From Desulforudis sp. (lineage in GTDB: Bacteria; Bacillota; Desulfotomaculia; Desulfotomaculales; Desulforudaceae), in the NCBI GenBank assembly GCA_014859075.1, contig JACUUW010000127.1, positions 1-5,668 of the forward strand: 5,668 bases of DNA. The letters run 5' to 3'. This document shows, piece by piece, positions 1-4,944 of this stretch. Below the pieces are notes generated by a model. It was not told the DNA's origin. It searched no databases and saw nothing but the letters and a program-made list of their open reading frames with translations. Position numbers and translations under genes: made by a program. The number at the start of each line of letters is the position of its first letter. Position 1 is the first letter of the stretch.

Positions 1-696
1 GGCCATATAGTCCCTGGTCACCCCTACGGCCGCGGCCACCCGAAGCCGACCTTGGGGGTCCTTGGCAGCCTTTGGGTACTTCTGAATTTTTTCGATGTCC
101 TTGATGGTGATCAGGCCGCACAGGTTGTTTTCCTTGTCGACCAACGGGAGCTTCTCGATTTTGTAGCGGCGCAGGATCTCCCGCGCCTGATTCAGCGTGG
201 TGCCTACAGAAGCGGTAATCAGGTTCCGGCTGGTCATAGCCGGTTCGATAGGTCCGCTGAAGTCTTCAACAAAACGAATGTCGCGGTTGGTGATAATCCC
301 GACAAGCTTACCATCCTCGGTGACAGGGACCCCCGAAATCCGGTAACGACTCATGAGCGTGGCCGCTTCCTGGATGGTGTTACGGGGCGACAGGTAGATG
401 GGGTCGGTGATTACGCCGTGCTCGGACCGTTTTACCTTGTCCACTTCGAGTGCCTGCTTTTTCACGCTCATGTTGCGGTGAATCACACCAATGCCGCCCT
501 CGCGGGCCAGGGCGATCGCCAGCCGCGCCTCGGTTACGGTGTCCATCGCGGCACTCATCAAGGGAATGTTCAAGGCGATGTTCCGGGTCAGTCTGGTGGC
601 AGTTTCCACTTCCATCGGCAGCACTTCGGAGGCCGCCGGTACCAGTAGCACGTCGTCGAAAGTCAGGCCTTCCTCAATAAACCTTTCCGGGATCAC
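1..696 (-). CDS. guaB: IMP dehydrogenase, N-terminal part (3' end outside window)
   Basis: Inosine-5'-monophosphate dehydrogenase, the NAD-dependent cytosolic enzyme that converts IMP to XMP, the committed step of GMP synthesis. The 232 visible residues open with the family's N-terminal block (EEGLTFDDVLLVPA, residues 8-21), continue with SAAMDTVTEARLAIALAREGG (split as 48-57 and 58-68) and HRNMS (73-77), then leave the barrel for two CBS domains (about 95-145 with YRISGVPV and GIITNRDIRF; about 153-208 with ASVGTTL, KIEKLPLVD and LITIKDIEK), and re-enter the barrel at GRLRVAAAVGVT (216-227). The catalytic cysteine loop lies beyond the left edge. I chose the GTG at 694-696 because the family motif begins a few codons later and a G-rich ribosome binding site sits 8 bases upstream; no ATG is available there. 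It has its own strong promoter and is not co-transcribed by necessity with the small gene upstream. The identification is secure. Confidence 0.97.
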   Translation of the reverse strand, partial: MIPERFIEEGLTFDDVLLVPAASEVLPMEVETATRLTRNIALNIPLMSAAMDTVTEARLAIALAREGGIGVIHRNMSVKKQALEVDKVKRSEHGVITDPIYLSPRNTIQEAATLMSRYRISGVPVTEDGKLVGIITNRDIRFVEDFSGPIEPAMTSRNLITASVGTTLNQAREILRRYKIEKLPLVDKENNLCGLITIKDIEKIQKYPKAAKDPQGRLRVAAAVGVTRDYMA

Positions 697-700
697 ACAA

Positions 701-711
701 CCCGCCCCCCC
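701..711 (-). promoter_or_regulatory. G-run ribosome binding site of guaB
   Basis: Seven consecutive G (705-711 on the minus strand), then C and GGG, precede the GTG start by 8 bases. GGGGG can pair with the CCUCC core of 16S rRNA with one central G-U wobble. No GGAGG is present nearby, so this run supports the GTG start. The assignment is inference from position. Confidence 0.6.
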
Positions 712-733
712 AGCTGTATTTTTATATTCGACA

Positions 734-763
734 ATTATAGCACAGGAGGGTCCGACGTGTCAT
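734..763 (-). promoter_or_regulatory. Sigma-A type promoter of guaB
   Basis: On the minus strand a -35 box ATGACA (758-763, 5 of 6 to TTGACA) is followed after 18 bases by a perfect -10 TATAAT (734-739), extended by TG one base upstream (TGCTATAAT). Transcription would start near 727, giving a leader of about 30 bases, too short for a riboswitch. The guaB gene therefore appears to be transcribed on its own. Confidence 0.85.
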
Positions 764-787
764 TCAACTCTCATCGCGACATGTACT

Positions 788-820
788 GCGGGGCCTTACG
801 TTACCACGCAACGGCCCCGC
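788..820 (-). other. GC-rich hairpin between the HTH gene and guaB
   Basis: A perfect 8-base inverted repeat, GCGGGGCC (788-795) and GGCCCCGC (813-820), encloses a loop in which GTT (800-802) can pair with AAC (810-812). It lies 15 bases past the stop of the small HTH gene and about 25 bases upstream of the guaB -35 box. It has no T-tract on either side, so it is not a canonical intrinsic terminator; it could stabilise the 3' end of the upstream mRNA or act as a weak attenuating structure. Role unknown. Confidence 0.5.
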
Positions 821-835
821 CCAAATTCGGCCGCC

Positions 836-1078
836 CTAGTCCTGGCCCTGGACCGAATCGATGCCGAAACGCATGAAATGTTCCCGGAGGTTCATGATGG
901 TTCCCACCGGAACATCAAATTCGTGCGCTATGTCCTCGTCGCTCCAGTCCAGCCGCAGATCCTCGATGAACCGGTCAAAGTCGACCCCGACCTCGTCACA
1001 CTTCAATTTCAGGCTGGGCTGCGTGCTCCATGGCACCCGCGCCCAAGTCTCCGGTTCGTGAATGTTGTCAGCCGCCAC
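836..1078 (-). CDS. Small putative helix-turn-helix protein
   Basis: An 80-residue acidic, soluble protein with no signal peptide or membrane segment. Residues about 45-70 (from DWSDEDIAHEF through VPVGTIMNLREHF) read like a helix-turn-helix: a helix ending in AHEF, a short turn around DVPV, and a second helix with basic and polar residues. The N-terminal part (MAADNIHEPETWARVPW) has no recognisable domain. This suggests a small DNA-binding regulator, but I do not recognise a named family and the target is unknown. The GTG start at 1076-1078 is well supported by AAGGAGG with GGAGG at 1086-1090, 7 bases upstream. It follows ytrI after about 170 bases that hold two REP-like palindromes, and precedes guaB, which has its own promoter. 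I see no confident promoter of its own. Confidence 0.8.
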   Translation of the reverse strand: MAADNIHEPETWARVPWSTQPSLKLKCDEVGVDFDRFIEDLRLDWSDEDIAHEFDVPVGTIMNLREHFMRFGIDSVQGQD

Positions 1079-1105
1079 GCCCTATCCTCCTTCCGGGTCC
1101 CACGT

Positions 1106-1121
1106 GTTAGTGCCTGGCACC
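1106..1121. repeat. REP-like palindrome, copy 1
   Basis: GTTAGTGCCTGGCACC contains the odd-length palindrome GTGCC-T-GGCAC (1110-1120). A near-identical copy lies 82 bases to the right in the same orientation. GTGCC(A/T)GGCACC elements are familiar to me as dispersed intergenic repeats in several bacterial genomes, often linked with REP-associated transposases; no transposase is in this window. Confidence 0.65.
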
Positions 1122-1166
1122 TTTTTCTCTTTCGCCAAGCGCCAAAACGGTAGCCGGTCCCCTATT

Positions 1167-1212
1167 CCTTTTCAAATAAGTTAATAAGTTAGTGCCAGGC
1201 ACCCCTTTTCAA
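1167..1212. repeat. Nested short direct repeats around REP copy 2
   Basis: CCTTTTCAA occurs at 1167-1175 and again at 1204-1212. Between them is an exact 8-base tandem duplication, ATAAGTTA ATAAGTTA (1176-1191), which runs into the second palindrome. The 9-base direct repeat flanking the block looks like a duplication produced when the palindrome or its neighbour was inserted or copied, but it could also arise by replication slippage. Confidence 0.5.
1188..1203. repeat. REP-like palindrome, copy 2
   Basis: GTTAGTGCCAGGCACC, with palindrome GTGCC-A-GGCAC (1192-1202). It equals copy 1 except for the central base (A instead of T). The two copies stand in direct orientation as a doublet between ytrI and the small HTH gene. 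In RNA each would form a 5-bp hairpin, too weak by itself for a terminator on the minus strand, where no U-tract follows. Confidence 0.65.
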
Positions 1213-1248
1213 GTAGCCTGATTTTAGGTTGTCCGGAGCGACGGGGTT

Positions 1249-1749
1249 TTATTGGCCGGGTTTGGTCTTGTCTCCTTCCTCCGAAGGACGCTGGACAGCG
1301 GCTTCGACGTAAACCATGAATTCTTCCCCCGCGAATACGATCCTAGTGGTGAGTTGGAACATTTTGTTCTCAACCTCGACGATCCGCCCGTCGACGATTC
1401 GGGGAACCATTCGGGGGTTGAGTTTACTTACTTCCTCGCCGTAGAGCGGCTCCAGCCACTCCTTTACCTTTTTCTCGATGGCCAGGTGCGCCTCGCGTTC
1501 CTCGATGGCGGTCAGGTCGTCGTTGAACTGGATGTCCACCTTGATCCCGGTTACCACCTCGCGCCGCTCCGAGGAGAGGCTGGAACGGAGTTCGTCAATC
1601 TCCAGGCGGGCTGCAGCCAGTTCTTCGTTCAGCACGCGCACCGCGAACATGAGCTGCTCGATCTGGCGGCTGGTTTGCATCGCCATGGCGCTGGCCCCCA
1701 AGAGCACGCCCAGTAAGACCGGGCCGAGCAGGCGCAGAATTCTCCTCAC
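1249..1749 (-). CDS. ytrI: YtrI-like sporulation membrane protein
   Basis: A 166-residue single-pass membrane protein. Residues 7-24 form one hydrophobic N-terminal segment after a basic start (MRRILRLLG), residues about 28-64 are a heptad-rich coiled coil (QLMFAVRVLNEELAAARLEI and onward), and residues about 66-152 form a soluble domain (VTGIKVDIQFNDDLTAIEER, later VPRIVDGRIVEVENKMFQL) that would lie on the outer side of the membrane. This anchor, coiled coil and C-terminal layout, together with its position directly after ytrH, matches Bacillus subtilis YtrI, a mother-cell sporulation membrane protein whose biochemical role is unknown. The sequence is diverged, so assignment rests largely on layout and neighbour. 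The GTG start overlaps the ytrH stop by 4 bases (GTGA), and no good ribosome binding site is visible, suggesting translational coupling to ytrH. Confidence 0.8.
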   Translation of the reverse strand: MRRILRLLGPVLLGVLLGASAMAMQTSRQIEQLMFAVRVLNEELAAARLEIDELRSSLSSERREVVTGIKVDIQFNDDLTAIEEREAHLAIEKKVKEWLEPLYGEEVSKLNPRMVPRIVDGRIVEVENKMFQLTTRIVFAGEEFMVYVEAAVQRPSEEGDKTKPGQ

Positions 1750-2075
1750 TCCCGGCCACCACCGGTCAGCACCAGAATGAGCATGTGGGCCAGCTGGGCA
1801 CCGGCCAGACTGCTCAGCACATAGCAGAGCTGCCGGACGACCGCGCTGACCTCGCCCCGGAATAGGCCGGATTCAAAGGCTTCAAAAATATAGAAGCTGG
1901 ACCCGATGGCCGCGGCGATGGCCCAGATTTTCACCTCCTGGGCAATTCGGAGCATTACCGTCACCGGGGGCTCCCGCACCAGGGACGCCCCCAGTGCCCC
2001 CATGAAGCACGCGCCCAAGATCATGCCACAAGCGGTAAAAAATATGAGGACTAGTTTGTGCAAGAGTCCATCCAC
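1746..2075 (-). CDS. ytrH: YtrH family sporulation membrane protein
   Basis: A 109-residue integral membrane protein with about three hydrophobic segments (roughly residues 8-32, 49-64 and 81-103). The pattern GMILGACFMGALGASL, then REPPVTVM, VKIWAIAAAIG, FEAFESGLFRGE, and RQLCYVLSSLAGAQ is that of the YtrH family, which in B. subtilis belongs to the sigma-E regulon and is needed for normal spore quality. Molecular function is unknown. I start at the GTG at 2073-2075: it puts the first membrane segment a few residues from the N-terminus, gives a length close to the roughly 110 residues of the family, and has GGGGG (2083-2087) 7 bases upstream. An in-frame TTG at 2115-2117 would add 14 residues but lacks a ribosome binding site. 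Its stop overlaps the ytrI start, so both form one operon. No convincing sigma-E promoter was found. Confidence 0.9.
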   Translation of the reverse strand: MDGLLHKLVLIFFTACGMILGACFMGALGASLVREPPVTVMLRIAQEVKIWAIAAAIGSSFYIFEAFESGLFRGEVSAVVRQLCYVLSSLAGAQLAHMLILVLTGGGRE

Positions 2076-2160
2076 CGCCTCGCCCCCATTTGCTCTTGCT
2101 AATCCTATGCGGGCCAAGCGGGGGACGATAACTCAAAGGCGGTAATTTACACGTAATAGT

Positions 2161-2185
2161 AAAAACCCCGTTGTACGGGGTTTTT
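2161..2185 (-). terminator. Bidirectional intrinsic terminator after eam
   Basis: AAAAACCCCG-TTGTA-CGGGGTTTTT: a 5-bp GC stem continued by A-T pairs, with a T-tract on both strands. It begins 6 bases after the eam stop and separates eam from ytrH. There is no plus-strand gene in the window for the other direction to serve. Confidence 0.93.
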
Positions 2186-2191
2186 GAATAC

Positions 2192-3463
2192 TCAATGACC
2201 GCTGGGATCGTTCGGGTAGGGAATGATCCGGTTTTCCCACGTGCGCAGAACAAGTTTCTTTTTGTTGTGCTCCAGGACGTAAGGCGGCAGAATCGGCGTC
2301 TTGCCGTAACCGCCGGGCGCGTTGATGATGTAGGTCGGCACCGCCAGTCCGGAAGTGTAGCCGCGCAGCTTCTCCATGATCTCCAACCCCTCTTCCACCG
2401 GAGTGATGAAGTGAGAGGTGCCGCGTACCGACTTCGCGTGAAAGATGTAATACGGACGCACCTTCACCCGCAGGAGCTCGTGGTTCAACTTTTTCATGAC
2501 ATGCGGATCGTTATTGACGCCCTTGAGCAGTACGGCCTGGTTGCCCAAGACCACCCCGGCCCGGACCAGACGGTCGCACGCGGCGGCCGCTTCCGGCGTC
2601 ACCTCCAGCGGGTGGTTGAACTGGGTGTTGATGTAGATCGGCGGGTACTTCTCCAGTACGGCACACAACTCGAGCGTAATCCGCTGGGGCAGGGTGGCCA
2701 AGGTCCTGGTGCCCAGCCGCTTGATCTCAACGTGTTCGATCCGGTGCAACTGATCCAGGAGCCAGTCGAGCAGATTGTCGCTCAAGAGCAGCGCGTCGCC
2801 CCCGGTAATGAGCACGTCGCGGATTTCCGGGTTGGCCCGGATGTAATCCAGCGCCGCTTCCAGGACTTCCTTGGGCTGGTGTCGGTCCAACTCCCCGATG
2901 TTCCGCCGCCGCTGGCAGTGCCGGCAATACATCGGACACTGGTTCGTCACGTTGATGATCAGACGGTCCGGATAGCGCCGGGTGATTCCCGGAGCCGGCG
3001 AGGTCAGCCGTTCGGCCATCGGATCGGCAGTACCTTTGGTGTCAGCCAACTCGCACGCCGCGGGTACGGCTTGGCGCCAGACCGGGCCCCCAATACCCCC
3101 GGCCGCCGCCACGGCGGCGTAGTACGGGGAAACGGCCCACCGGTAGCTACGGGAAACCCGCTCGACATCCCGGATTGTCTCCCGCTCCAATTCAATAAAA
3201 GCAGACAGCAGACCGACGTCACTGATCCGGTTCCGCATTTGCCAGTGCCAGTCCCGCCAGTGGTCTTCGGTTCCGCCCAGCAAATTGAGCAATCGTTCCT
3301 TGTGGCGTTCGATTTGGTCGGCCCACTCCCGACCGCAGGAAATGGAATCCCGGGCTGCCAGATAGTCGTCAATGTGCCGCCGCAGATCCTCGGCTCTCCG
3401 CAGGGATTGCCTCCTTTCCTCCTCAGCTGTCAAGAAATCGCTGTCGATTCGGTTTGTGGCCAT
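2192..3463 (-). CDS. eam: Glutamate 2,3-aminomutase (radical SAM, PLP)
   Basis: A 423-residue KamA-family radical SAM enzyme, predicted to interconvert L-glutamate and beta-glutamate (3-aminoglutarate) with a [4Fe-4S] cluster, SAM and PLP. The cluster motif is CPMYCRHC (Cys176, Cys180, Cys183), followed by QRRR with Arg185 at the place of the carboxylate-binding Arg134 of clostridial lysine 2,3-aminomutase. TGGDA (220-224) is the usual SAM-contact segment, and Lys388 in GGYGKTP is the PLP lysine. The two aspartates that bind the lysine side chain amine (Asp293 and Asp330) are replaced by Lys344 (in FHAKSVRG) and Asn381 (in IINAPGG), the substitutions reported for glutamate 2,3-aminomutase. 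No beta-lysine acetyltransferase gene is adjacent. The ATG at 3461-3463 is chosen because GGGGGG lies 7 bases upstream; an in-frame TTG at 3491-3493 lies in the terminator T-tract without a binding site. It is controlled by the c-di-AMP riboswitch in its leader and ends at a strong terminator. Confidence 0.93.
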   Translation of the reverse strand: MATNRIDSDFLTAEEERRQSLRRAEDLRRHIDDYLAARDSISCGREWADQIERHKERLLNLLGGTEDHWRDWHWQMRNRISDVGLLSAFIELERETIRDVERVSRSYRWAVSPYYAAVAAAGGIGGPVWRQAVPAACELADTKGTADPMAERLTSPAPGITRRYPDRLIINVTNQCPMYCRHCQRRRNIGELDRHQPKEVLEAALDYIRANPEIRDVLITGGDALLLSDNLLDWLLDQLHRIEHVEIKRLGTRTLATLPQRITLELCAVLEKYPPIYINTQFNHPLEVTPEAAAACDRLVRAGVVLGNQAVLLKGVNNDPHVMKKLNHELLRVKVRPYYIFHAKSVRGTSHFITPVEEGLEIMEKLRGYTSGLAVPTYIINAPGGYGKTPILPPYVLEHNKKKLVLRTWENRIIPYPNDPSGH

Positions 3464-3470
3464 CCAAACA

Positions 3471-3476
3471 CCCCCC
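3471..3476 (-). promoter_or_regulatory. G-run ribosome binding site of eam
   Basis: Six G precede the ATG at 3461-3463 by 7 bases (TGTTTGG between). The site lies after the leader terminator (3492-3526), so translation is possible only on read-through transcripts. It decides for the ATG over the upstream TTG. Confidence 0.65.
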
Positions 3477-3491
3477 GCACTAGCGTTCTTC

Positions 3492-3526
3492 AAAATAAAA
3501 CCCCGGATTTCCTCAGTTTTCCGGGG
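3492..3526 (-). terminator. Riboswitch-controlled intrinsic terminator before eam
   Basis: CCCCGGA (3520-3526) and TCCGGGG (3501-3507) form a perfect 7-bp stem around a 12-base loop, directly followed by TTTTATTTT (3492-3500). It lies between the aptamer and the eam start, about 30 bases before the ATG. This is the expected expression platform of an OFF switch: ligand-bound aptamer permits the terminator to fold. A candidate competing pairing is GGGAA (3578-3582, next to the 3' strand of P1) with TTCCC (3525-3529), which overlaps the terminator's left arm; that part is speculative. Confidence 0.88.
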
Positions 3527-3545
3527 GAATTACACACAAAACCCC

Positions 3546-3561
3546 AGCCTGCGGTCAGGCT
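3546..3561 (-). other. Additional hairpin between aptamer and terminator
   Basis: AGCCTG-ACCG-CAGGCT is a perfect 6-bp stem with a 4-base loop, extendable by CC/GG across a bulged A. It is followed by GGGGTTTTGTGTGT (3532-3545), so it resembles a weak first terminator or a spacer or pause hairpin in the leader. Its GGGG could also compete for the C-run of the main terminator. Confidence 0.5.
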
Positions 3562-3577
3562 TGGAATCTGCGCCGTC

Positions 3578-3701
3578 TTCCCACGCTTGCGGGGTTAGCT
3601 GACGGATTCGGGTCGGAGGACTGACCCTACCCGGCGGGCTGCCGGGATTCACCCCAAGTAAGTGGGTCCCCCGCTTCTCGGCATACTGAGAACTCAGCGT
3701 T
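3578..3701 (-). ncRNA. Cyclic di-AMP riboswitch (ydaO-yuaA type) upstream of eam
   Basis: The minus strand carries the conserved blocks of the ydaO/yuaA aptamer in order: GGGGGACCCA (3663-3672), TTGGGGTGAATCC (3645-3657), TAGGGT (3624-3629), and CCGAATCCGTCAGCTAACC (3593-3611). The expected helices are present: P1 ACGCT (3696-3700) with AGCGT (3583-3587); TTCTC (3688-3692) with GAGAA (3675-3679); CCCGGC (3641-3646) with GCCGGG (3630-3635); GGGTC (3623-3627) with GACCC (3610-3614). Transcription should begin a few bases before P1, and an intrinsic terminator follows, so the switch probably acts on transcription. Known members bind c-di-AMP and turn genes off, commonly genes for potassium or osmolyte transport and cell-wall remodelling. 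Here it controls glutamate 2,3-aminomutase. The identification is from recalled consensus, not a covariance search, but several long exact matches make it strong. Confidence 0.95.
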
Positions 3702-3712
3702 CATGTGAATAT

Positions 3713-3742
3713 ACTATAACACCTGGCAGGCTCTGGTGTCAA
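3713..3742 (-). promoter_or_regulatory. Sigma-A type promoter of the riboswitch-eam transcript
   Basis: A perfect -35 TTGACA (3737-3742) is followed after 18 bases by -10 TATAGT (3713-3718, 5 of 6), extended by TG at 3720-3721. The predicted start near 3706 is about 5 bases before the aptamer's P1 helix, which independently supports both calls. The leader to the ATG is about 243 bases. Confidence 0.9.
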
Positions 3743-3780
3743 TTGAGAATGAAATAATTACCAACTGATGGAAATAGGCT

Positions 3781-4389
3781 CTAGAGGTGACAGGAGTCGT
3801 TGAACAGTATCAGCTGAGCGCGGTCAGGCGAAAATAGCTCCACAATGCTTAGGGCGGCGTTCTCTTGGCGCAAGCGCCAGTACTGGTTCAAATCCATCTT
3901 CAGCAGGCGGGCGATGCTCGCGCGGATGGTGCCGCCGTGGGCGGTGATGACCACCTGTCCGTCGGGATAGCGCGTGGCGATCTCCCACAACACGTGCACC
4001 GCCCGGGTGGCCACCTCGTCCAGGGTCTCCCCGCCCGGCAGGCGGGTCTCCAGGGGTCGCGACCACCACTTCTTGGATACTTCCGGGTAGAGTCTGATGA
4101 TCTCCTCCCTGGTCAGACCTTCCCACTCCCCGAAGTCGATCTCCCTCAGGGCGGGCACCCGGTGGACCGCCGCGCCGTGCGGCTCCGCCAGGATGACTGC
4201 GGTGGCGTAGGCCCGTTCCAAATCGCTGGAGAAAAAACCTTCGAAACGCTGGTCGGCCAATCGCCGGGCCAACGCCCGAGCCTGCTCAATCCCGGACTGG
4301 CTGAGGGGAACATCGGCATGGCCCTGATACCGGAACGCGTGATTCCACACGGTTTCACCGTGCCTGACAAAGAATACCTTGCAGCCCAC
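3781..4389 (-). CDS. Histidine phosphatase family protein
   Basis: A 202-residue cytosolic enzyme of the histidine phosphatase (phosphoglycerate mutase-like) superfamily. It starts with the RHGET motif (Arg9, His10, Gly11, Glu12); His10 is the residue that becomes phosphorylated. The remaining catalytic pocket is present: Arg59 in SSDLERAYATA, Glu83 in LREIDFGEWEGL, and His151 in VVITAHGGTIRA. The REIDFGEWEG and PGGE elements are typical of small phosphatases such as alpha-ribazole phosphatase (CobC) and broad-specificity PhoE-like enzymes rather than glycolytic mutases, but the substrate cannot be read from sequence and no cobalamin genes are nearby. The GTG start at 4387-4389 is fixed by AAAGGAGG, with GGAGG (4396-4400) 6 bases upstream. 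It lies 30 bases after the DUF3842 gene and shares its promoter. I see no terminator after its stop, so some transcripts may run into the eam leader. Confidence 0.93.
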   Translation of the reverse strand: MGCKVFFVRHGETVWNHAFRYQGHADVPLSQSGIEQARALARRLADQRFEGFFSSDLERAYATAVILAEPHGAAVHRVPALREIDFGEWEGLTREEIIRLYPEVSKKWWSRPLETRLPGGETLDEVATRAVHVLWEIATRYPDGQVVITAHGGTIRASIARLLKMDLNQYWRLRQENAALSIVELFSPDRAQLILFNDSCHL

Positions 4390-4419
4390 GCAAATCCTCC
4401 TTTATGGTCAAACACCCGC

Positions 4420-4830
4420 TCAGCCGGACATCTCCCTCACCTTCCACACCAGTTCGTCGATCAGGTGGGGCAAGGGTTCAGACTTGAGCCCCACCAGGGA
4501 AATCCGGCCGGGGATCAAGGGCAACAGTATTTTGGGTGCCGGGCTCCGGGCGATAGCTTCGGCCATTTTCGGGGTGAGTTCCCCCAGCATTGCATTGGGA
4601 ACGACAATGCTGACCGAACCGACAATCAAGTCGACCGCCGTGGCGTTCACCACCACCGCGTTCTCACCGCTCGCGCCTTCGTTCGCCCCCGCCCGCAGCA
4701 TCACCACGGTCGCCAGCGCGTTGGTACCAAGCGCGAGGATCTCGGTCCCCTCCGGCAGTTCCCTTCTGAGTTTCTCGGTGATGTGTTTCCCGATGCCGCC
4801 GCCCTGTCCGTCAATTACCGCGATGCGCAC
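4420..4830 (-). CDS. DUF3842 family protein
   Basis: A 136-residue protein of unknown function. It begins with RIAVIDGQGGGIGK (residues 2-15), a strand followed by a glycine-rich loop resembling a nucleotide-binding Rossmann-type turn, and continues with ILALGTNALATVVMLRAGAN and EGASGENAVVVN, then IVGSVSIVVPNAMLGELTPKM and SPAPKILLPL. These are the conserved stretches I associate with DUF3842, a family of Clostridia and relatives. No catalytic role is established. I start at GTG 4828-4830 because AGGTGA (4839-4844), part of the ideal Shine-Dalgarno, lies 8 bases upstream, and family members begin right at the RIAVIDG strand. Upstream in-frame starts (GTG at 4840-4842, or a hydrophobic extension to 4893) would run through the promoter or terminator. 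It forms an operon with the histidine phosphatase gene downstream. Confidence 0.9.
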   Translation of the reverse strand: MRIAVIDGQGGGIGKHITEKLRRELPEGTEILALGTNALATVVMLRAGANEGASGENAVVVNATAVDLIVGSVSIVVPNAMLGELTPKMAEAIARSPAPKILLPLIPGRISLVGLKSEPLPHLIDELVWKVREMSG

Positions 4831-4854
4831 CCTTCCCCTCACCTCTTGCCCTGA

Positions 4855-4863
4855 ATTATAGCA
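4855..4863 (-). promoter_or_regulatory. Extended -10 promoter of the DUF3842-phosphatase operon
   Basis: TGCTATAAT on the minus strand is a perfect extended -10. The -35 zone 17 bases upstream is only a T-run belonging to the preceding terminator (4877-4884), so recognition should depend on the extended -10. The predicted start near 4848 gives a leader of about 18 bases that carries the AGGTGA site. Confidence 0.75.
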
Positions 4864-4876
4864 TACGAAACAGAAG

Positions 4877-4902
4877 AAAAAAAAGAGACCCAATCCGGTC
4901 CC
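4877..4902 (-). terminator. Intrinsic terminator after the coiled-coil gene
   Basis: GGGACC (4897-4902) pairs with GGTCTC (4885-4890) through 6 bp including one G-U, with a 6-base loop GGATTG, followed by eight T (4877-4884) and TTC. It is 72 bases beyond the stop of the 89-residue coiled-coil gene and insulates it from the next operon. Confidence 0.8.
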
Positions 4903-4944
4903 GTCCTAATCTACCATGTTATGATTTTATTAACAGGAATTACC

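Noticed and set aside
1110..1127. GTGCCTGGCACCTTTTT as a plus-strand intrinsic terminator.
   Set aside because: The stem is only 5 bp, no plus-strand gene ends here, and the same palindrome recurs at 1188-1203 with flanks shared outside the stem, which fits a repeat better.
2102..2131. Possible sigma-E promoter of ytrH: CATAGGAT at 2102-2109 on the minus strand resembles CATACAAT.
   Set aside because: Only 6 of 8 bases match and no acceptable -35 box occurs at the usual spacing; ytrHI are expected to be sigma-E dependent but the site cannot be called.
2192..3463. Annotation as lysine 2,3-aminomutase (kamA/ablA).
   Set aside because: Both aspartates that bind the lysine side chain are replaced (Lys344, Asn381) and no ablB is adjacent.
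2192..3493. TTG at 3491-3493 as the start of eam.
   Set aside because: It sits at the end of the terminator T-tract with no ribosome binding site, while the ATG at 3461-3463 has GGGGGG at 7 bases.
2171..3598. Long plus-strand open frame of 475 codons opposite eam.
   Set aside because: It is the antisense shadow of a GC-rich coding gene; the minus strand carries the radical SAM motifs and the riboswitch. The plus frame has no recognisable motif and no ribosome binding site.
4831..4893. N-terminal hydrophobic extension of the DUF3842 protein (MGLFFFF...).
   Set aside because: The extension is translated from the terminator T-run and the promoter -10, upstream of the predicted transcription start; the AGGTGA site supports GTG 4828-4830.
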